Source of the DNA: Marinilabiliales bacterium
GTDB taxonomy: Bacteria > Bacteroidota > Bacteroidia > Bacteroidales > DTU049
Assembly (NCBI GenBank): GCA_002869435.1
Contig: PKSX01000195.1
Coordinates: 1-38,189 of the forward strand
Direction: 5' to 3'
DNA: 38,189 bases
The first letter of the stretch is position 1; each line of letters opens with the position of its first letter. The notes below the pieces were generated by a model, which made no database searches, was not told the DNA's origin, and worked only from the letters and a program-made list of their open reading frames with translations. Below are positions 8,408 through 17,235 of this stretch, piece after piece. Position numbers and translations under genes: made by a program.

Positions 8408-11365
8408 TCAGGGCAAAGTGATTACATGGCCATAATATTCCATTTTGAGACCTGCATTGGTCTTAAATGTAATGTAATAGGCAAATACTCCTGTAGGGGT
8501 TTTATTAATATCTTCGAGATGATACTCGCCATCCCAAGGTTGGTTAATATCCGTGCTTACAAAAACAGTACGTCCCCAACGATCGTAAATTCTCATGTAC
8601 CATGTGTCTGTATTAATCCCAACACCTTTTGGAAGAAAATAATCATTTCTGTTGTCTCCATTTGGACTAAATGCATTTGGAACATAAAAAGCAAATAACC
8701 CCTCAACTGAAACGATCATTGTTGTACTATCTGCGCAACCATTATCGTCATATACATATTGAGTAATAGTGTAATCACCTTCTGAAGTATATGTATGCGT
8801 AGGGTTTTGTAGTGTACTTGAGTTTCCATCATCAAAATAATACAACCAGCTTGTTGCACCGATGCTTAGATCTGTGATGGTAAAAAATGCATTGTCAAGT
8901 TCAGCCTGTGTGGGATTTACATTGAAACCGGCAATTGGACCGGGAAGTGCATAAACTGTTATATCAATTGATTCCTGACATGTTCCGTCATCAACGGTTA
9001 CAGTATAAGTTCCGGCTGTTAATCCTGTTGCATTTGGACTATTAAGCACGGGATCATGTGACCAGGTGTATGTTATAGGGCTGGTGGCTCCGGTAACAAT
9101 AACGGTTGCAGTTCCGTCTCCCTGTTCACAATGCTCATCAGTGCTTGTTGAACTTAATGTAAATCCATCCTGTGAGTCAACAATCGCATCAGCAGTAGCA
9201 GTACACCCATTATCATCTGTTACTGTCACTGTGTAAGTACCAGCTATTAAGTTTGTAGCAGGATTTGTAGTTTGCGCCGGAGATGTACTCCATTCGTATA
9301 AATAAGGATTAAGGCCGCCGGTAGGATTTGCAGTGGCACTACCATTGGCACCGTTACAGGTTTCAGGTGTGGTGGTGGTTGTTACAGATGGGTTGGTGTT
9401 TACGGTAACTGTTGCCGAATCAATATTCGAACATCCATTGGCGTCTGTTCCAGTTACATAATACATAGTATTTACTATCGGGCTCACATTCTCTGTTGAC
9501 GCAGTGCCGCCTGAACTCCATATGTAAGAATTTCCGCCACTTGCACTAAGAGTTGCCGTCTGACCTTCACATATTTCTTCATCTGAAACTGAGATTGTTG
9601 GCAGTGGGTTCACAACTACGTCAATGGTTGCCGTATTTGTACAAGTGCCTCCGGAAGAACCAGTGACTGTATATGTTGTTGTTGTCAGTGGATTCACTGT
9701 TATACTGGTACCTGTAGCACTCGTGCTCCACGTATATGTTGTAGCACCTCCGGCTGTTAAAGTAGAACTTTCTCCCTCGCATATGCTTGGAGGAGTAGCA
9801 GTTAAGGTAATTGTTGGTGAGGATGACACTGTAACTGAAACAGATGCAGTTCCCGTGCAACCGTCAACACTTGTACCTGTTACAGTATACGTAGTATTTG
9901 ATGCAGGACTTACACTGATACTTGAGCCTGTACCCCCTGTGCTCCATGTATATGTATTGGCACCTGAAGCAGTTAATGTTGAACTTTGCCCTGTGCATAT
10001 AGAAGTAGGTGAAGCCGTTGCAGTAACTGTTGGTAACGGACTAACATTCACTGTTGCACTTATCGTCCCGGTACATCCTCCGGTGGCAGTACCTGTTACA
10101 GTATAAACTGTTGTGGTAGTGGGGGATACAGTGATAGAGTTATTTGTACTTCCGGTACTCCATACATATGTGTCGGCTCCGGAAACTGTTAATGTTGCGC
10201 TTTCACCTAAACAGATGGTAGTATCAAAATTGATAAAATTATTCACAGTAAGGTTCAACTGTGCTGTAAGCATTGCAATGGTTGGAAGCCCTTCCTGACA
10301 GGTCATTCCGCCCAGGTTAAAACCATTCTCAACATAATTACATGCTGCGCCAAGCGCATTGGGATTATTAATAACTCCCAGAGATGTTTGCGCATCTCTG
10401 GCAAGATATATTTTTCCATCAGGACCTCTCTGCAGCGCACCATAATTATATGAACCGGCACTTGTTATTAGTGTTTTTGAAGCCTGAATTGCAGCTGCTG
10501 ATCCTGCAGCCAGATTAAACTGCCACATTTGACTGCCCTGACGTTCTGTAACATACAGTTTAGTGCCATCGTCGGAAAACTCTGTTCCAAATGCCCTGTA
10601 TATGCTGCTAAGAGATAGTGTATTTGAAACCACGCCCGTTGATGCATCAAAATCGAAAACTTCAAAAATATCTGAATACTGATCGCAAACTGCTATTTTT
10701 GTTCCGTCGGGTGAGGGTTTCATGGTCCCCAGAGCTGAATTAAATGCTCCGGGTGAACCTCCATTATGAGCACTTCCTACATTGGTGGTTACTGCAGCAC
10801 CAACACCTGCTGATGTCACAAGGTAGGCATAAAAAGTATTATTACCGTATCCATGTGTAAGCACCCAAATATCATTGCAGTTTGAATGTGGAATGGCAAT
10901 GAGTTTTTCTCCACAGGGTGTAACCAGGGGAACGTTTTTGGTTGTAACATCTCCCAGGCCACCATTCAATGTCATATCCACAATGGAGTACTTCATTCCG
11001 TTTGCATTGGCATTATTGGTAGTAGTAAAAACATAGTATATGCTAGATGATCCCGGCTGTTTAATAATAAGGGCAGCCTGAATAGAAGAGCTGTTTCCGT
11101 GCAATCCGGTACCATTGGGCATCAGAGCATGAGTGCTGTTCCATACGGATATGCCATCAGTATAAAAAAGCAAATTTCCTCCGGCATCACTGATACTGGA
11201 ACTGCCTTCATTTGTATTTAGAGATCCGTTGGTAAGGGCAACAGGTGCACCACCGTTAAAATCCATTCCTGCAAAGTTTCCAAAATACCAGATATTGTAC
11301 TCTCCCTGCGAAAAAACAGATATACTTAATGTAAACGACAAAATAAGAATGAATAGACTTCTCAT
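8408..11365 (-). CDS. T9SS type B protein with N-terminal propeller-like domain and 4 Ig-like repeats
   Basis: 985 residues from the ATG at 11365, chosen because it directly precedes the signal peptide SLFILILSFTLSISVFSQG; an ATG 39 bases upstream would add a polar extension. Residues about 20-375 look like a beta-propeller (repeated elements such as WYFGNFAGMDFNGG, LLFYTDGISVW, MKPSPDGTKIAV, FSDDGTKLYV, RGPDGKIYLA), a type common in Bacteroidota T9SS proteins. Four Ig-like repeats (about 375-660), two SprB-like repeats, a PKD-like domain and a type B sorting domain follow. The C-terminal half is very similar to that of the protein at 1626-4133. It is transcribed alone from its own promoter and ends with TGA. 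It is likely surface-exposed; the ligand is unknown. Confidence 0.9.
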   Translation of the reverse strand: MRSLFILILSFTLSISVFSQGEYNIWYFGNFAGMDFNGGAPVALTNGSLNTNEGSSSISDAGGNLLFYTDGISVWNSTHALMPNGTGLHGNSSSIQAALIIKQPGSSSIYYVFTTTNNANANGMKYSIVDMTLNGGLGDVTTKNVPLVTPCGEKLIAIPHSNCNDIWVLTHGYGNNTFYAYLVTSAGVGAAVTTNVGSAHNGGSPGAFNSALGTMKPSPDGTKIAVCDQYSDIFEVFDFDASTGVVSNTLSLSSIYRAFGTEFSDDGTKLYVTERQGSQMWQFNLAAGSAAAIQASKTLITSAGSYNYGALQRGPDGKIYLARDAQTSLGVINNPNALGAACNYVENGFNLGGMTCQEGLPTIAMLTAQLNLTVNNFINFDTTICLGESATLTVSGADTYVWSTGSTNNSITVSPTTTTVYTVTGTATGGCTGTISATVNVSPLPTVTATASPTSICTGQSSTLTASGANTYTWSTGGTGSSISVSPASNTTYTVTGTSVDGCTGTASVSVTVSSSPTITLTATPPSICEGESSTLTAGGATTYTWSTSATGTSITVNPLTTTTYTVTGSSGGTCTNTATIDVVVNPLPTISVSDEEICEGQTATLSASGGNSYIWSSGGTASTENVSPIVNTMYYVTGTDANGCSNIDSATVTVNTNPSVTTTTTPETCNGANGSATANPTGGLNPYLYEWSTSPAQTTNPATNLIAGTYTVTVTDDNGCTATADAIVDSQDGFTLSSTSTDEHCEQGDGTATVIVTGATSPITYTWSHDPVLNSPNATGLTAGTYTVTVDDGTCQESIDITVYALPGPIAGFNVNPTQAELDNAFFTITDLSIGATSWLYYFDDGNSSTLQNPTHTYTSEGDYTITQYVYDDNGCADSTTMIVSVEGLFAFYVPNAFSPNGDNRNDYFLPKGVGINTDTWYMRIYDRWGRTVFVSTDINQPWDGEYHLEDINKTPTGVFAYYITFKTNAGLKMEYYGHVITLP

Positions 11366-11429
11366 GACTAGGAACCTTTCGGTATTTAAAACAATGACAA
11401 ACACACAACTACCTACCTGAAATACACAT

Positions 11430-11463
11430 CAAATATACTAATATATTGTATGTATTACAAAAA
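11430..11463 (-). promoter_or_regulatory. Promoter of the propeller adhesin gene
   Basis: On the minus strand TATATTTG (11430-11437) lies 20 bases below TTTTTG (11458-11463), a good match in both sequence and spacing to the Bacteroidota consensus. Predicted transcription starts near 11424, leaving a leader of about 60 bases before the ATG at 11365. Confidence 0.65.
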
Positions 11464-11516
11464 CAAGACAGTCAAAATGCTCACATGGTTCAGTGGAAAA
11501 CAAAAAAATCAGGTTA

Positions 11517-12440
11517 TTATGTACTGATAGGTATGTCTATGCTGAGTCCATCATATGCCGCAATTGTATTTGGAAAAACACTGCATGCTTCCTGAAGCAG
11601 GGTGTTATTGTCATTATACCGTGCTGAGAAATGACCGATAAGTAATTGTTTTACTTGAGCCTCTTTGGCAATTTTTGCGGCTTCTTCTGCAGTAGAATGA
11701 TATTTTTCCCGGGCATTTATATATTTTGACCGGTCGAAAGTAGCTTCATGATATAGCAGATCGACATTTTTAATATGGGGTACAATGTTCGGAAAATAAC
11801 TTGTATCTGAAGCATAAACAAAGCTTCGGGGCGGGGGAGGCGAGATCAATATTTCATTATTTGGAATGATTGATCCTTCTTTTGAGACATAATCGGCTCC
11901 TTTCTTAATGGCTTTGATTTCATCAACAGATGGTCCATGCTCAAAAATGAATTCCTTACTTATTTTGCTTTCAGCCCTGGTTTCGGTAATTTTAAAACCC
12001 GTACTTGTAATACGATGCTTAAGTGGAAAAACATCAACTGTATATTTATCCGTTGACAATAATGGCCCTGATTGGTTTGGTTCAATTGCACGAAATGTAA
12101 TATTGTAGCCGGGCTTGAAATGTGAAATACTGAAAATAGTATCAATATAATTTTTCAGGTCTGCATGTCCTGCAATTATTATATCTTTTGTGCGCCCTAG
12201 AAGATGCATGGTATTTAATAGTCCCGCAAGACCAAAAAAATGATCCCCATGCAAATGGCTTATCAATATTAGTTCTATCCTATTAAAATTTATTGAATTA
12301 CGTCGAAGTTGAAATTGTGTTCCTTCTCCGCAGTCAATTAAAACAAAGCGCTCATGCACATTAAGTACCTGAGCGCTGTTATATCTTGTTGGAGTTGGGG
12401 CACCTGATCCGGAGCCCAAAACAGTCAGTTTAAATGTCAT
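11517..12440 (-). CDS. rnz: Ribonuclease Z (tRNase Z)
   Basis: 307 residues, the usual length for short-form tRNase Z. This cytoplasmic metallo-beta-lactamase-fold endonuclease trims tRNA 3' trailers before CCA addition. The zinc motif SHLHGDH is at residues 61-67. Other family signatures are GSGSGAPTPTRYNSAQVL at the N-terminus, ASDTSYF, YHEATF, HSTAEEAAKIAKEA and LIGHFSARY. It matters here because the tRNA-Met gene in this window lacks an encoded CCA. Its ATG overlaps the upstream gene's TGA by one base (TGATG), so translation is probably coupled. Confidence 0.95.
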   Translation of the reverse strand: MTFKLTVLGSGSGAPTPTRYNSAQVLNVHERFVLIDCGEGTQFQLRRNSINFNRIELILISHLHGDHFFGLAGLLNTMHLLGRTKDIIIAGHADLKNYIDTIFSISHFKPGYNITFRAIEPNQSGPLLSTDKYTVDVFPLKHRITSTGFKITETRAESKISKEFIFEHGPSVDEIKAIKKGADYVSKEGSIIPNNEILISPPPPRSFVYASDTSYFPNIVPHIKNVDLLYHEATFDRSKYINAREKYHSTAEEAAKIAKEAQVKQLLIGHFSARYNDNNTLLQEACSVFPNTIAAYDGLSIDIPIST

Positions 12441-13186
12441 CAGTGATTGACAATGAGCTTTTGAGTTATGGACTGCTCTCCTTTAGAAACCGAATAAAAG
12501 TATATTCCGGCCGGAATATCAGCAACACTTAATTCAATGATGTTTTCACCAGCGTTTATTCTCTGGTTTTGACTGAAAACGGCTTGACCAAGCATATCAT
12601 AAATACTGATGTTAATCAGAGCAGCATCAGAATTGGCAATATTCAGTACGAATTTATCATCTGCAGGATTTGGGTATGATTCTCTGACTGCAAATGGATA
12701 CTGACTTCCGTCAATAATACCAACATGTGTGCTGTCAAGGATTACAATTTTATACCCTCTTACAGTATCGGGTAGTGTTAGTGGCATACCTGATAGTTTT
12801 CCATGCGATTCCACATAAATAGTAAGAGGGTAGGTTCCATCCATACCAGTAGTAGGAGTACCCATTATAGCAACACATCCACTATCACCCCCAAGAAAGA
12901 AAGCAGTAGCAGTGTTGGCTGCCCATGTGAAACCTGAAGGTAGTCCTGCAATATTTACAACACCAATAGAATCGATAGTTGCTGTAAGTCCGTAAAGCAT
13001 TGTATCTTCAGGAACTACTGCAGTGAGAACACCAAGGTAATACTGATTTACAGCACCCTGTGGCAAATTGATTGTTGTATCAGGGTAAATACCTGCCTGG
13101 GTGTATTGATTGTCGGGGGTACAAGGCTGTGCTTGTAGCGCAATGACAAGACCCAAAAGAAAAAGAACAGATAAAAGTTTTTTCAT
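12440..13186 (-). CDS. Small T9SS type A sorting-domain protein
   Basis: 248 residues. A signal peptide (LLSVLFLLGLVIALQAQ) is followed by a Cys-containing beta-rich region (CTPDNQYTQAG; IAGLPSGFTWAANTATAFFL) of unrecognised family, similar in style to Ig-like domains. The last 75 or so residues are a type A (Por secretion) sorting domain: ESYPNPADDKFVLNI, ISIYDMLGQAVFSQ, GIYFYSVSKGEQSITQKLIV. It is thus exported by T9SS and probably anchored at the surface or released. It ends TGATG with rnz, an unexpected pairing of a secreted protein with an RNA-processing enzyme. A TATATTTG -7 box lies upstream. Confidence 0.85.
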   Translation of the reverse strand: MKKLLSVLFLLGLVIALQAQPCTPDNQYTQAGIYPDTTINLPQGAVNQYYLGVLTAVVPEDTMLYGLTATIDSIGVVNIAGLPSGFTWAANTATAFFLGGDSGCVAIMGTPTTGMDGTYPLTIYVESHGKLSGMPLTLPDTVRGYKIVILDSTHVGIIDGSQYPFAVRESYPNPADDKFVLNIANSDAALINISIYDMLGQAVFSQNQRINAGENIIELSVADIPAGIYFYSVSKGEQSITQKLIVNH

Positions 13187-13206
13187 GGCAATAATTTTTT
13201 TGTTTA

Positions 13207-13214
13207 CAAATATA
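13207..13214 (-). promoter_or_regulatory. Putative -7 box for the type A protein-rnz operon
   Basis: On the minus strand TATATTTG matches TAnnTTTG, 20 bases above the ATG at 13186. The nearest TTTG-like -33 element (ending about 13240) is about 25 bases away, longer than ideal and overlapping the rpsA terminator. Confidence 0.45.
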
Positions 13215-13240
13215 AAAAAATCTTATTTAATAGTAAGGAC

Positions 13241-13270
13241 AAAAAAAAGCCTGCAGAGTTGCAGGCTTTT
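13241..13270 (-). terminator. Rho-independent terminator of rpsA
   Basis: On the minus strand a perfect 11-bp stem AAAAGCCTGCA/TGCAGGCTTTT with a 4-base loop ends in a run of eight T. It lies 24 bases after the rpsA stop and separates rpsA from the next operon. Confidence 0.9.
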
Positions 13271-13293
13271 CTATTAAAATATAATGATGCAAA

Positions 13294-15231
13294 TTATTCT
13301 TTCTCTTCTTTTTTATCCTCTTCTTTCTCTGCATCTTTAGCTTCAGCTTTAACCTCGGCTTTCTCTTCTTTCACCTCTTTTTTAGGCTCTTCTTTCACTT
13401 CTTCTTTGGCCTTAGTGGTTTTTTTAGCTGCTGGTTTTTTCTTGGGCTTTTCTTCCTGTACCAGATTAGCAAGAGCTTCAAGGTCTCCAAGGGTTTGTTT
13501 TTCAACATTCTCGTTTACAATTTTTACCTTGCTATCCTTAGTTTTCTTGGCTTTGCTTTCATGTTTCTTGTCTGCACTTGTAGCTTCCTGATAGGTTCTC
13601 AGATGAGAGAGAACGATTTTACGGTTTTCTTTCGAAAATTCAATAACCATAAATTCCATATCATCATCTACATTGGCTTTACTACCATCCTCTTTCGCCA
13701 GATGACGTGAAGGCACATAACCTTCTACACCATAAGGAAGAGATACAATAGCACCTTTGTCATTTTTCTCTGTAATGGTTCCTTTATGAACAGCACCTAC
13801 ATTGAAAATAGTTTCGAATACATCCCATGGATTTTCTTCGATTTGTTTATGACCAAGGCTTAACCTGCGGTTTTCAACATCAACATCAAGAACAACAACT
13901 TCGAGTTCTTCGCCTATTTTAGTAAACTCAGCAGGATGCTTGATTTTCTTGGACCATGAAAGATCACTGATGTGAATAAGTCCGTCAACACCTTCTTCCA
14001 GCTCAACAAAAACACCAAAATTGGTAAAATTGCGAACAACAGCTTTATGTTTGCTTTCAATAGGATATTTTTCTTTAATGTCTACCCATGGATCAGGAAT
14101 CAATTGCTTGATACCCAGCGACATTTTTTTGTTTTCGCGATCGAGGGTAAGGATAACAGCTTCAATCTCATCACCTACTTTCAGGAAGTCCTGAGCTGAG
14201 CGTAAATGCTGTGACCATGACATTTCAGAAACGTGAATTAAACCTTCAACACCGGGCTCAATTTCAACAAATGCACCATAGTCGGCCAGAACAACAACGC
14301 GTCCTTTAACTTTATCGCCAACGTTAAGGTTTGCATCAAGAGAATCCCATGGATGTGCTGTAAGTTGTTTCAGACCAAGGGCAATGCGCTTTTTGTTTTC
14401 ATCGAAGTCGAGAATAACAACATTGATTTTTTCATCAAGCTGTACAATCTCTTCCGGATGATTAATGCGACCCCAGCTAAGGTCTGTAATGTGAATAAGG
14501 CCATCAACACCACCAAGATCGATGAATACACCGTATGAAGTGATATTTTTAACGGTTCCTTCAAGTACCTGACCTTTTTCAAGTTTGGCAATAATCTCAG
14601 CTTTTTGAGCTTCAAGCTCGTCTTCGATAAGTGCCTTGTGAGAAACAACTACGTTTTTAAACTCATTGTTGACTTTAACCACTTTGAAGTCCATGGTTTT
14701 ACCAACAAAAATATCGTAGTCGCGAATGGGTTTCACATCAATTTGTGAACCCGGAAGGAATGCCTCAATACCAAATACATCGACAATAAGACCTCCTTTG
14801 GTGCGGCATTTCACCTCACCTTTAATCACCTCGCCTGTATCATGTACAACGTTGATACGATCCCATGCTTTAAGCAGACGGGCTTTTTTGTGTGACAGAA
14901 TTAATTGTCCGGAACCATCTTCCTGGCTTTCAACATACACATCGATTACGTCACCAATCTTAAGATCGGGATTGTAACGGAGTTCGTTGATTGGTATAAC
15001 ACCGTCAGATTTGTAACCAATATTGACGAAAATTTCACGCTCAGCAATGGCGATTACAGTTCCATCAATAACCTCTTTTTCAGAGATTTGGCTTAACGTT
15101 TCAGTGTACATCTTTTCAAGTTTCTCCCTTTCGTCTTTAGAGTAAACCTGATCTTTTTTGCCAATGGCATCCCAGTTGAATTCCTCCTGGGTCGAAGATT
15201 GCTCCTCAAATTTGTTTAATTCTTCAGTCAT
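13294..15231 (-). CDS. rpsA: 30S ribosomal protein S1
   Basis: 645 residues with about six S1 RNA-binding domains between roughly 55 and 560. Typical units are GTVKNITSYGVFIDLGGVDG, GLIHITDLSWGRI, GRVVVLADYGAFVEIEPG and NFTNFGVFVELEEGVDGLIH. The C-terminus (about 575-645) is a low-complexity Lys/Glu/Ala tail such as KKKPAAKKTTKAKEEVKEE, which makes the protein longer than S1 proteins without such a tail. S1 binds mRNA on the 30S subunit and supports initiation. The ATG at 15231 has an AGGAG (15240-15244) 8 bases upstream, unusual in a genome that mostly lacks such sites. It has its own promoter and terminator. Confidence 0.97.
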   Translation of the reverse strand: MTEELNKFEEQSSTQEEFNWDAIGKKDQVYSKDEREKLEKMYTETLSQISEKEVIDGTVIAIAEREIFVNIGYKSDGVIPINELRYNPDLKIGDVIDVYVESQEDGSGQLILSHKKARLLKAWDRINVVHDTGEVIKGEVKCRTKGGLIVDVFGIEAFLPGSQIDVKPIRDYDIFVGKTMDFKVVKVNNEFKNVVVSHKALIEDELEAQKAEIIAKLEKGQVLEGTVKNITSYGVFIDLGGVDGLIHITDLSWGRINHPEEIVQLDEKINVVILDFDENKKRIALGLKQLTAHPWDSLDANLNVGDKVKGRVVVLADYGAFVEIEPGVEGLIHVSEMSWSQHLRSAQDFLKVGDEIEAVILTLDRENKKMSLGIKQLIPDPWVDIKEKYPIESKHKAVVRNFTNFGVFVELEEGVDGLIHISDLSWSKKIKHPAEFTKIGEELEVVVLDVDVENRRLSLGHKQIEENPWDVFETIFNVGAVHKGTITEKNDKGAIVSLPYGVEGYVPSRHLAKEDGSKANVDDDMEFMVIEFSKENRKIVLSHLRTYQEATSADKKHESKAKKTKDSKVKIVNENVEKQTLGDLEALANLVQEEKPKKKPAAKKTTKAKEEVKEEPKKEVKEEKAEVKAEAKDAEKEEDKKEEKE

Positions 15232-15239
15232 TCATAATT

Positions 15240-15322
15240 CTCCTTTCCTTGTCTGGGTCTCAGACAATAGTTTCTTTTTGAAAATGGCTGCAAAAGTATG
15301 AACAATATTTCAGATAACCAAA
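15240..15322 (-). promoter_or_regulatory. rpsA promoter, leader hairpin and Shine-Dalgarno
   Basis: On the minus strand a TTTG -33 box (15319-15322) and a TACTTTTG -7 box (15291-15298) are 20 bases apart, a near-ideal Bacteroidota promoter. The leader contains a small hairpin TGTCTG/CAGACA (15250-15266, 5-base loop) directly before the AGGAG. Its position would suit autoregulation by S1, but that is only inference. Confidence 0.75.
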
Positions 15323-15329
15323 CTTTTAA

Positions 15330-16034
15330 TCAAGCATTTTCAGTGTTCTCGAATACGGAAAAGAGGTTTTCGGAATTACGAATGCTTTTCAGACACCATT
15401 GAATCAGAAGAGCATGTCTTTCTTCTTCAGATAAATATCTTAAACTGTTATTTTCAATAGATTTATCAATGGTTTTTTGCAGAAACAGAGCTACTGAAAC
15501 TGAAATATTGAAACTTTCTGTAAATCCATACATGGGAAGGGCAACACGTATATCGGATTTGTTTACTGCCTCCTCTGTTAGGCCATCTTTTTCAGTTCCA
15601 AATACCAGTGCAAGAGGTCTGTCAATTGGTAAGTTATTTACCGGAATGGCATCAAAATGAGGTGTGGTAGCTGCAATGAGATATCCTTTTTGTCTAAGTT
15701 CAGAATAACAAATGTCAAGTGGATTATCTCCGTTATATTTATAAATATCTAACCATTTTTCTGCTCCGAGGGCAATCTCATCGTTTGGATTGAACTGGTT
15801 TGAACCTTCTATTATATGTACATCCTGAATTCCGAAGCAATCGCAGCTTCTAAGAACAGCACTTGCATTATGTGATTGATATATGTTCTCAATAGCCACA
15901 GTTATATGGCGGGTTCTATTCGATGAAATGGACTGAAATCGCTGCCGCCTTTCCTCGCTAATGCTCTGAAATAAAAACTCGAGAAAAGCTTCTCCTTTAC
16001 CTTTATTAATTATTTCATGAATACGATTATCCAT
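15330..16034 (-). CDS. trmH: TrmH-family tRNA (guanosine-2'-O)-methyltransferase
   Basis: 234 residues with the three SpoU/TrmH knot motifs: NIYQSHNASAVLRSCDCFGI, ALVFGTEKDGLTEEA and LPMYGFTESFNISVSVALFL. The protein is probably the SAM-dependent enzyme that methylates the ribose of G18 in the tRNA D-loop. The MYGFTESFNISVS motif favours TrmH over RlmB. Its start overlaps the end of the upstream agmatinase-like gene by 8 bases, so they form a two-gene operon. It reads toward rpsA, which has its own promoter. Confidence 0.88.
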   Translation of the reverse strand: MDNRIHEIINKGKGEAFLEFLFQSISEERRQRFQSISSNRTRHITVAIENIYQSHNASAVLRSCDCFGIQDVHIIEGSNQFNPNDEIALGAEKWLDIYKYNGDNPLDICYSELRQKGYLIAATTPHFDAIPVNNLPIDRPLALVFGTEKDGLTEEAVNKSDIRVALPMYGFTESFNISVSVALFLQKTIDKSIENNSLRYLSEEERHALLIQWCLKSIRNSENLFSVFENTENA

Positions 16035-17058
16035 TTGATCTCAATGTATATAAACAAAGCTGATAGAGCAAACGTGCCGCAACATTGGCATCCCATTCAC
16101 TGTTATCTGAAATACCTACTTCACATAAATCAAAGCCTGCAATCTTTTTCCCTGATTCATGAAGCATTGCAAATAAGAAAACAACTTCATAAAAATCAAA
16201 CCCTCCCGGTACAGGTGTACCTGTATTTGGACAAAGTGAGGGGTCAAGGCCGTCGATATCCAGTGATATATAAACTTTGTCGGGAAGATCTTTAATGATG
16301 TCAGAATAAATATCCTTCAGTTTTTTTCCTTCATATTGCCATTGCCTGATATCATTCATAAAGAATGCGGAAAAGAGTGGGGAAGACTGAATTAAATCGG
16401 CTTCCGCTTTGCATATATCGCGTAAACCCAATTGAATAACTTTCGTAATTCCGGTAGCATCTTTTGCCAGATTATTCATCAGACTTGCATGGGAATGAGT
16501 AAAGCCCATATAAGATTCACGAAGGTCGGCATGTGCATCGATCTGAATAACAGCGATTTCCTTCTCACGCTTTGCCACTGCCTTAATGTGCTCAAGAGCT
16601 GCACTGTGATCGCCTCCAACCAAACCGCTTATTTTTCCATCAGTATGTATCTGAGTGCTTTTTTCAGCCACATAAGCATTCATGCCATCACAGACCTTGT
16701 TTACCTCATCCAGTTGCTTTGTTTGTCTATCGTTTAATGGTTTGGATTCTGTTTCCAGATGATGAATAATCTGTCGCGCAAAACGACGCTGAACAGCATT
16801 ATCATCATATATGTATTCCGGTGCCAAATCGAGATAAATTCCTTTTTTCCATTCTTCACCCAGATTATGATCAAATAGATCAATCTGAAAAGATGCTTTG
16901 TAAATAGCATCTGGTGCTTTGCAGGTTCCGTCACCGTAGCTACATGTAACTTCCCAGGGCACGGGAATCAGAATCAGTTTTGCGTCATCGTAAGTAAAAG
17001 GAAGACCAAAGATTCCTTCACTCTGCAAAAAGTTATTGTCGGGATTAAAAGAGTCCAT
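16027..17058 (-). CDS. Agmatinase/arginase-family ureohydrolase
   Basis: 343 residues of the ureohydrolase fold. The binuclear manganese ligands are visible: GGDHSAALEH, QIDAHADLRESY and SLDIDGLDPSLCPNTGTPVP, with FDLCEVG near the end. The family hydrolyses guanidino compounds (agmatine, arginine or formiminoglutamate), releasing urea or formamide. The sequence alone does not fix the substrate, though agmatinase-like annotation is usual in Bacteroidota. The N-terminal 100 or so residues carry an extra segment (IYDDNAVQRRFARQIIHHLE). It is the first gene of an operon with trmH (8-base overlap), with no obvious metabolic link to it. Confidence 0.85.
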   Translation of the reverse strand: MDSFNPDNNFLQSEGIFGLPFTYDDAKLILIPVPWEVTCSYGDGTCKAPDAIYKASFQIDLFDHNLGEEWKKGIYLDLAPEYIYDDNAVQRRFARQIIHHLETESKPLNDRQTKQLDEVNKVCDGMNAYVAEKSTQIHTDGKISGLVGGDHSAALEHIKAVAKREKEIAVIQIDAHADLRESYMGFTHSHASLMNNLAKDATGITKVIQLGLRDICKAEADLIQSSPLFSAFFMNDIRQWQYEGKKLKDIYSDIIKDLPDKVYISLDIDGLDPSLCPNTGTPVPGGFDFYEVVFLFAMLHESGKKIAGFDLCEVGISDNSEWDANVAARLLYQLCLYTLRSNG

Positions 17059-17173
17059 ATTTACACTAGATTGAGGAGTCTGATTTCATATGCAAAGATG
17101 GTAAATTTTTCAATTCTAACTGATAATGCCGTTTTTGAAACTTAGATAAATTTAATCTACATTACTTCCAAAC

Positions 17174-17205
17174 TTGTATTTGAAAAGATATTTTTTATAT
17201 ATTTG
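17174..17205 (+). promoter_or_regulatory. Promoter of the SPFH gene
   Basis: TTG (17174-17176) and TATATTTG (17198-17205) are 21 bases apart, matching the Bacteroidota -33/-7 pattern. The start codon is 31 bases below the -7 box. A 6-codon open frame (17214-17234) ends one base before it. Confidence 0.6.
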
Positions 17206-17235
17206 GAGGCAAAATGAAAATAAATTTGAATTAAT

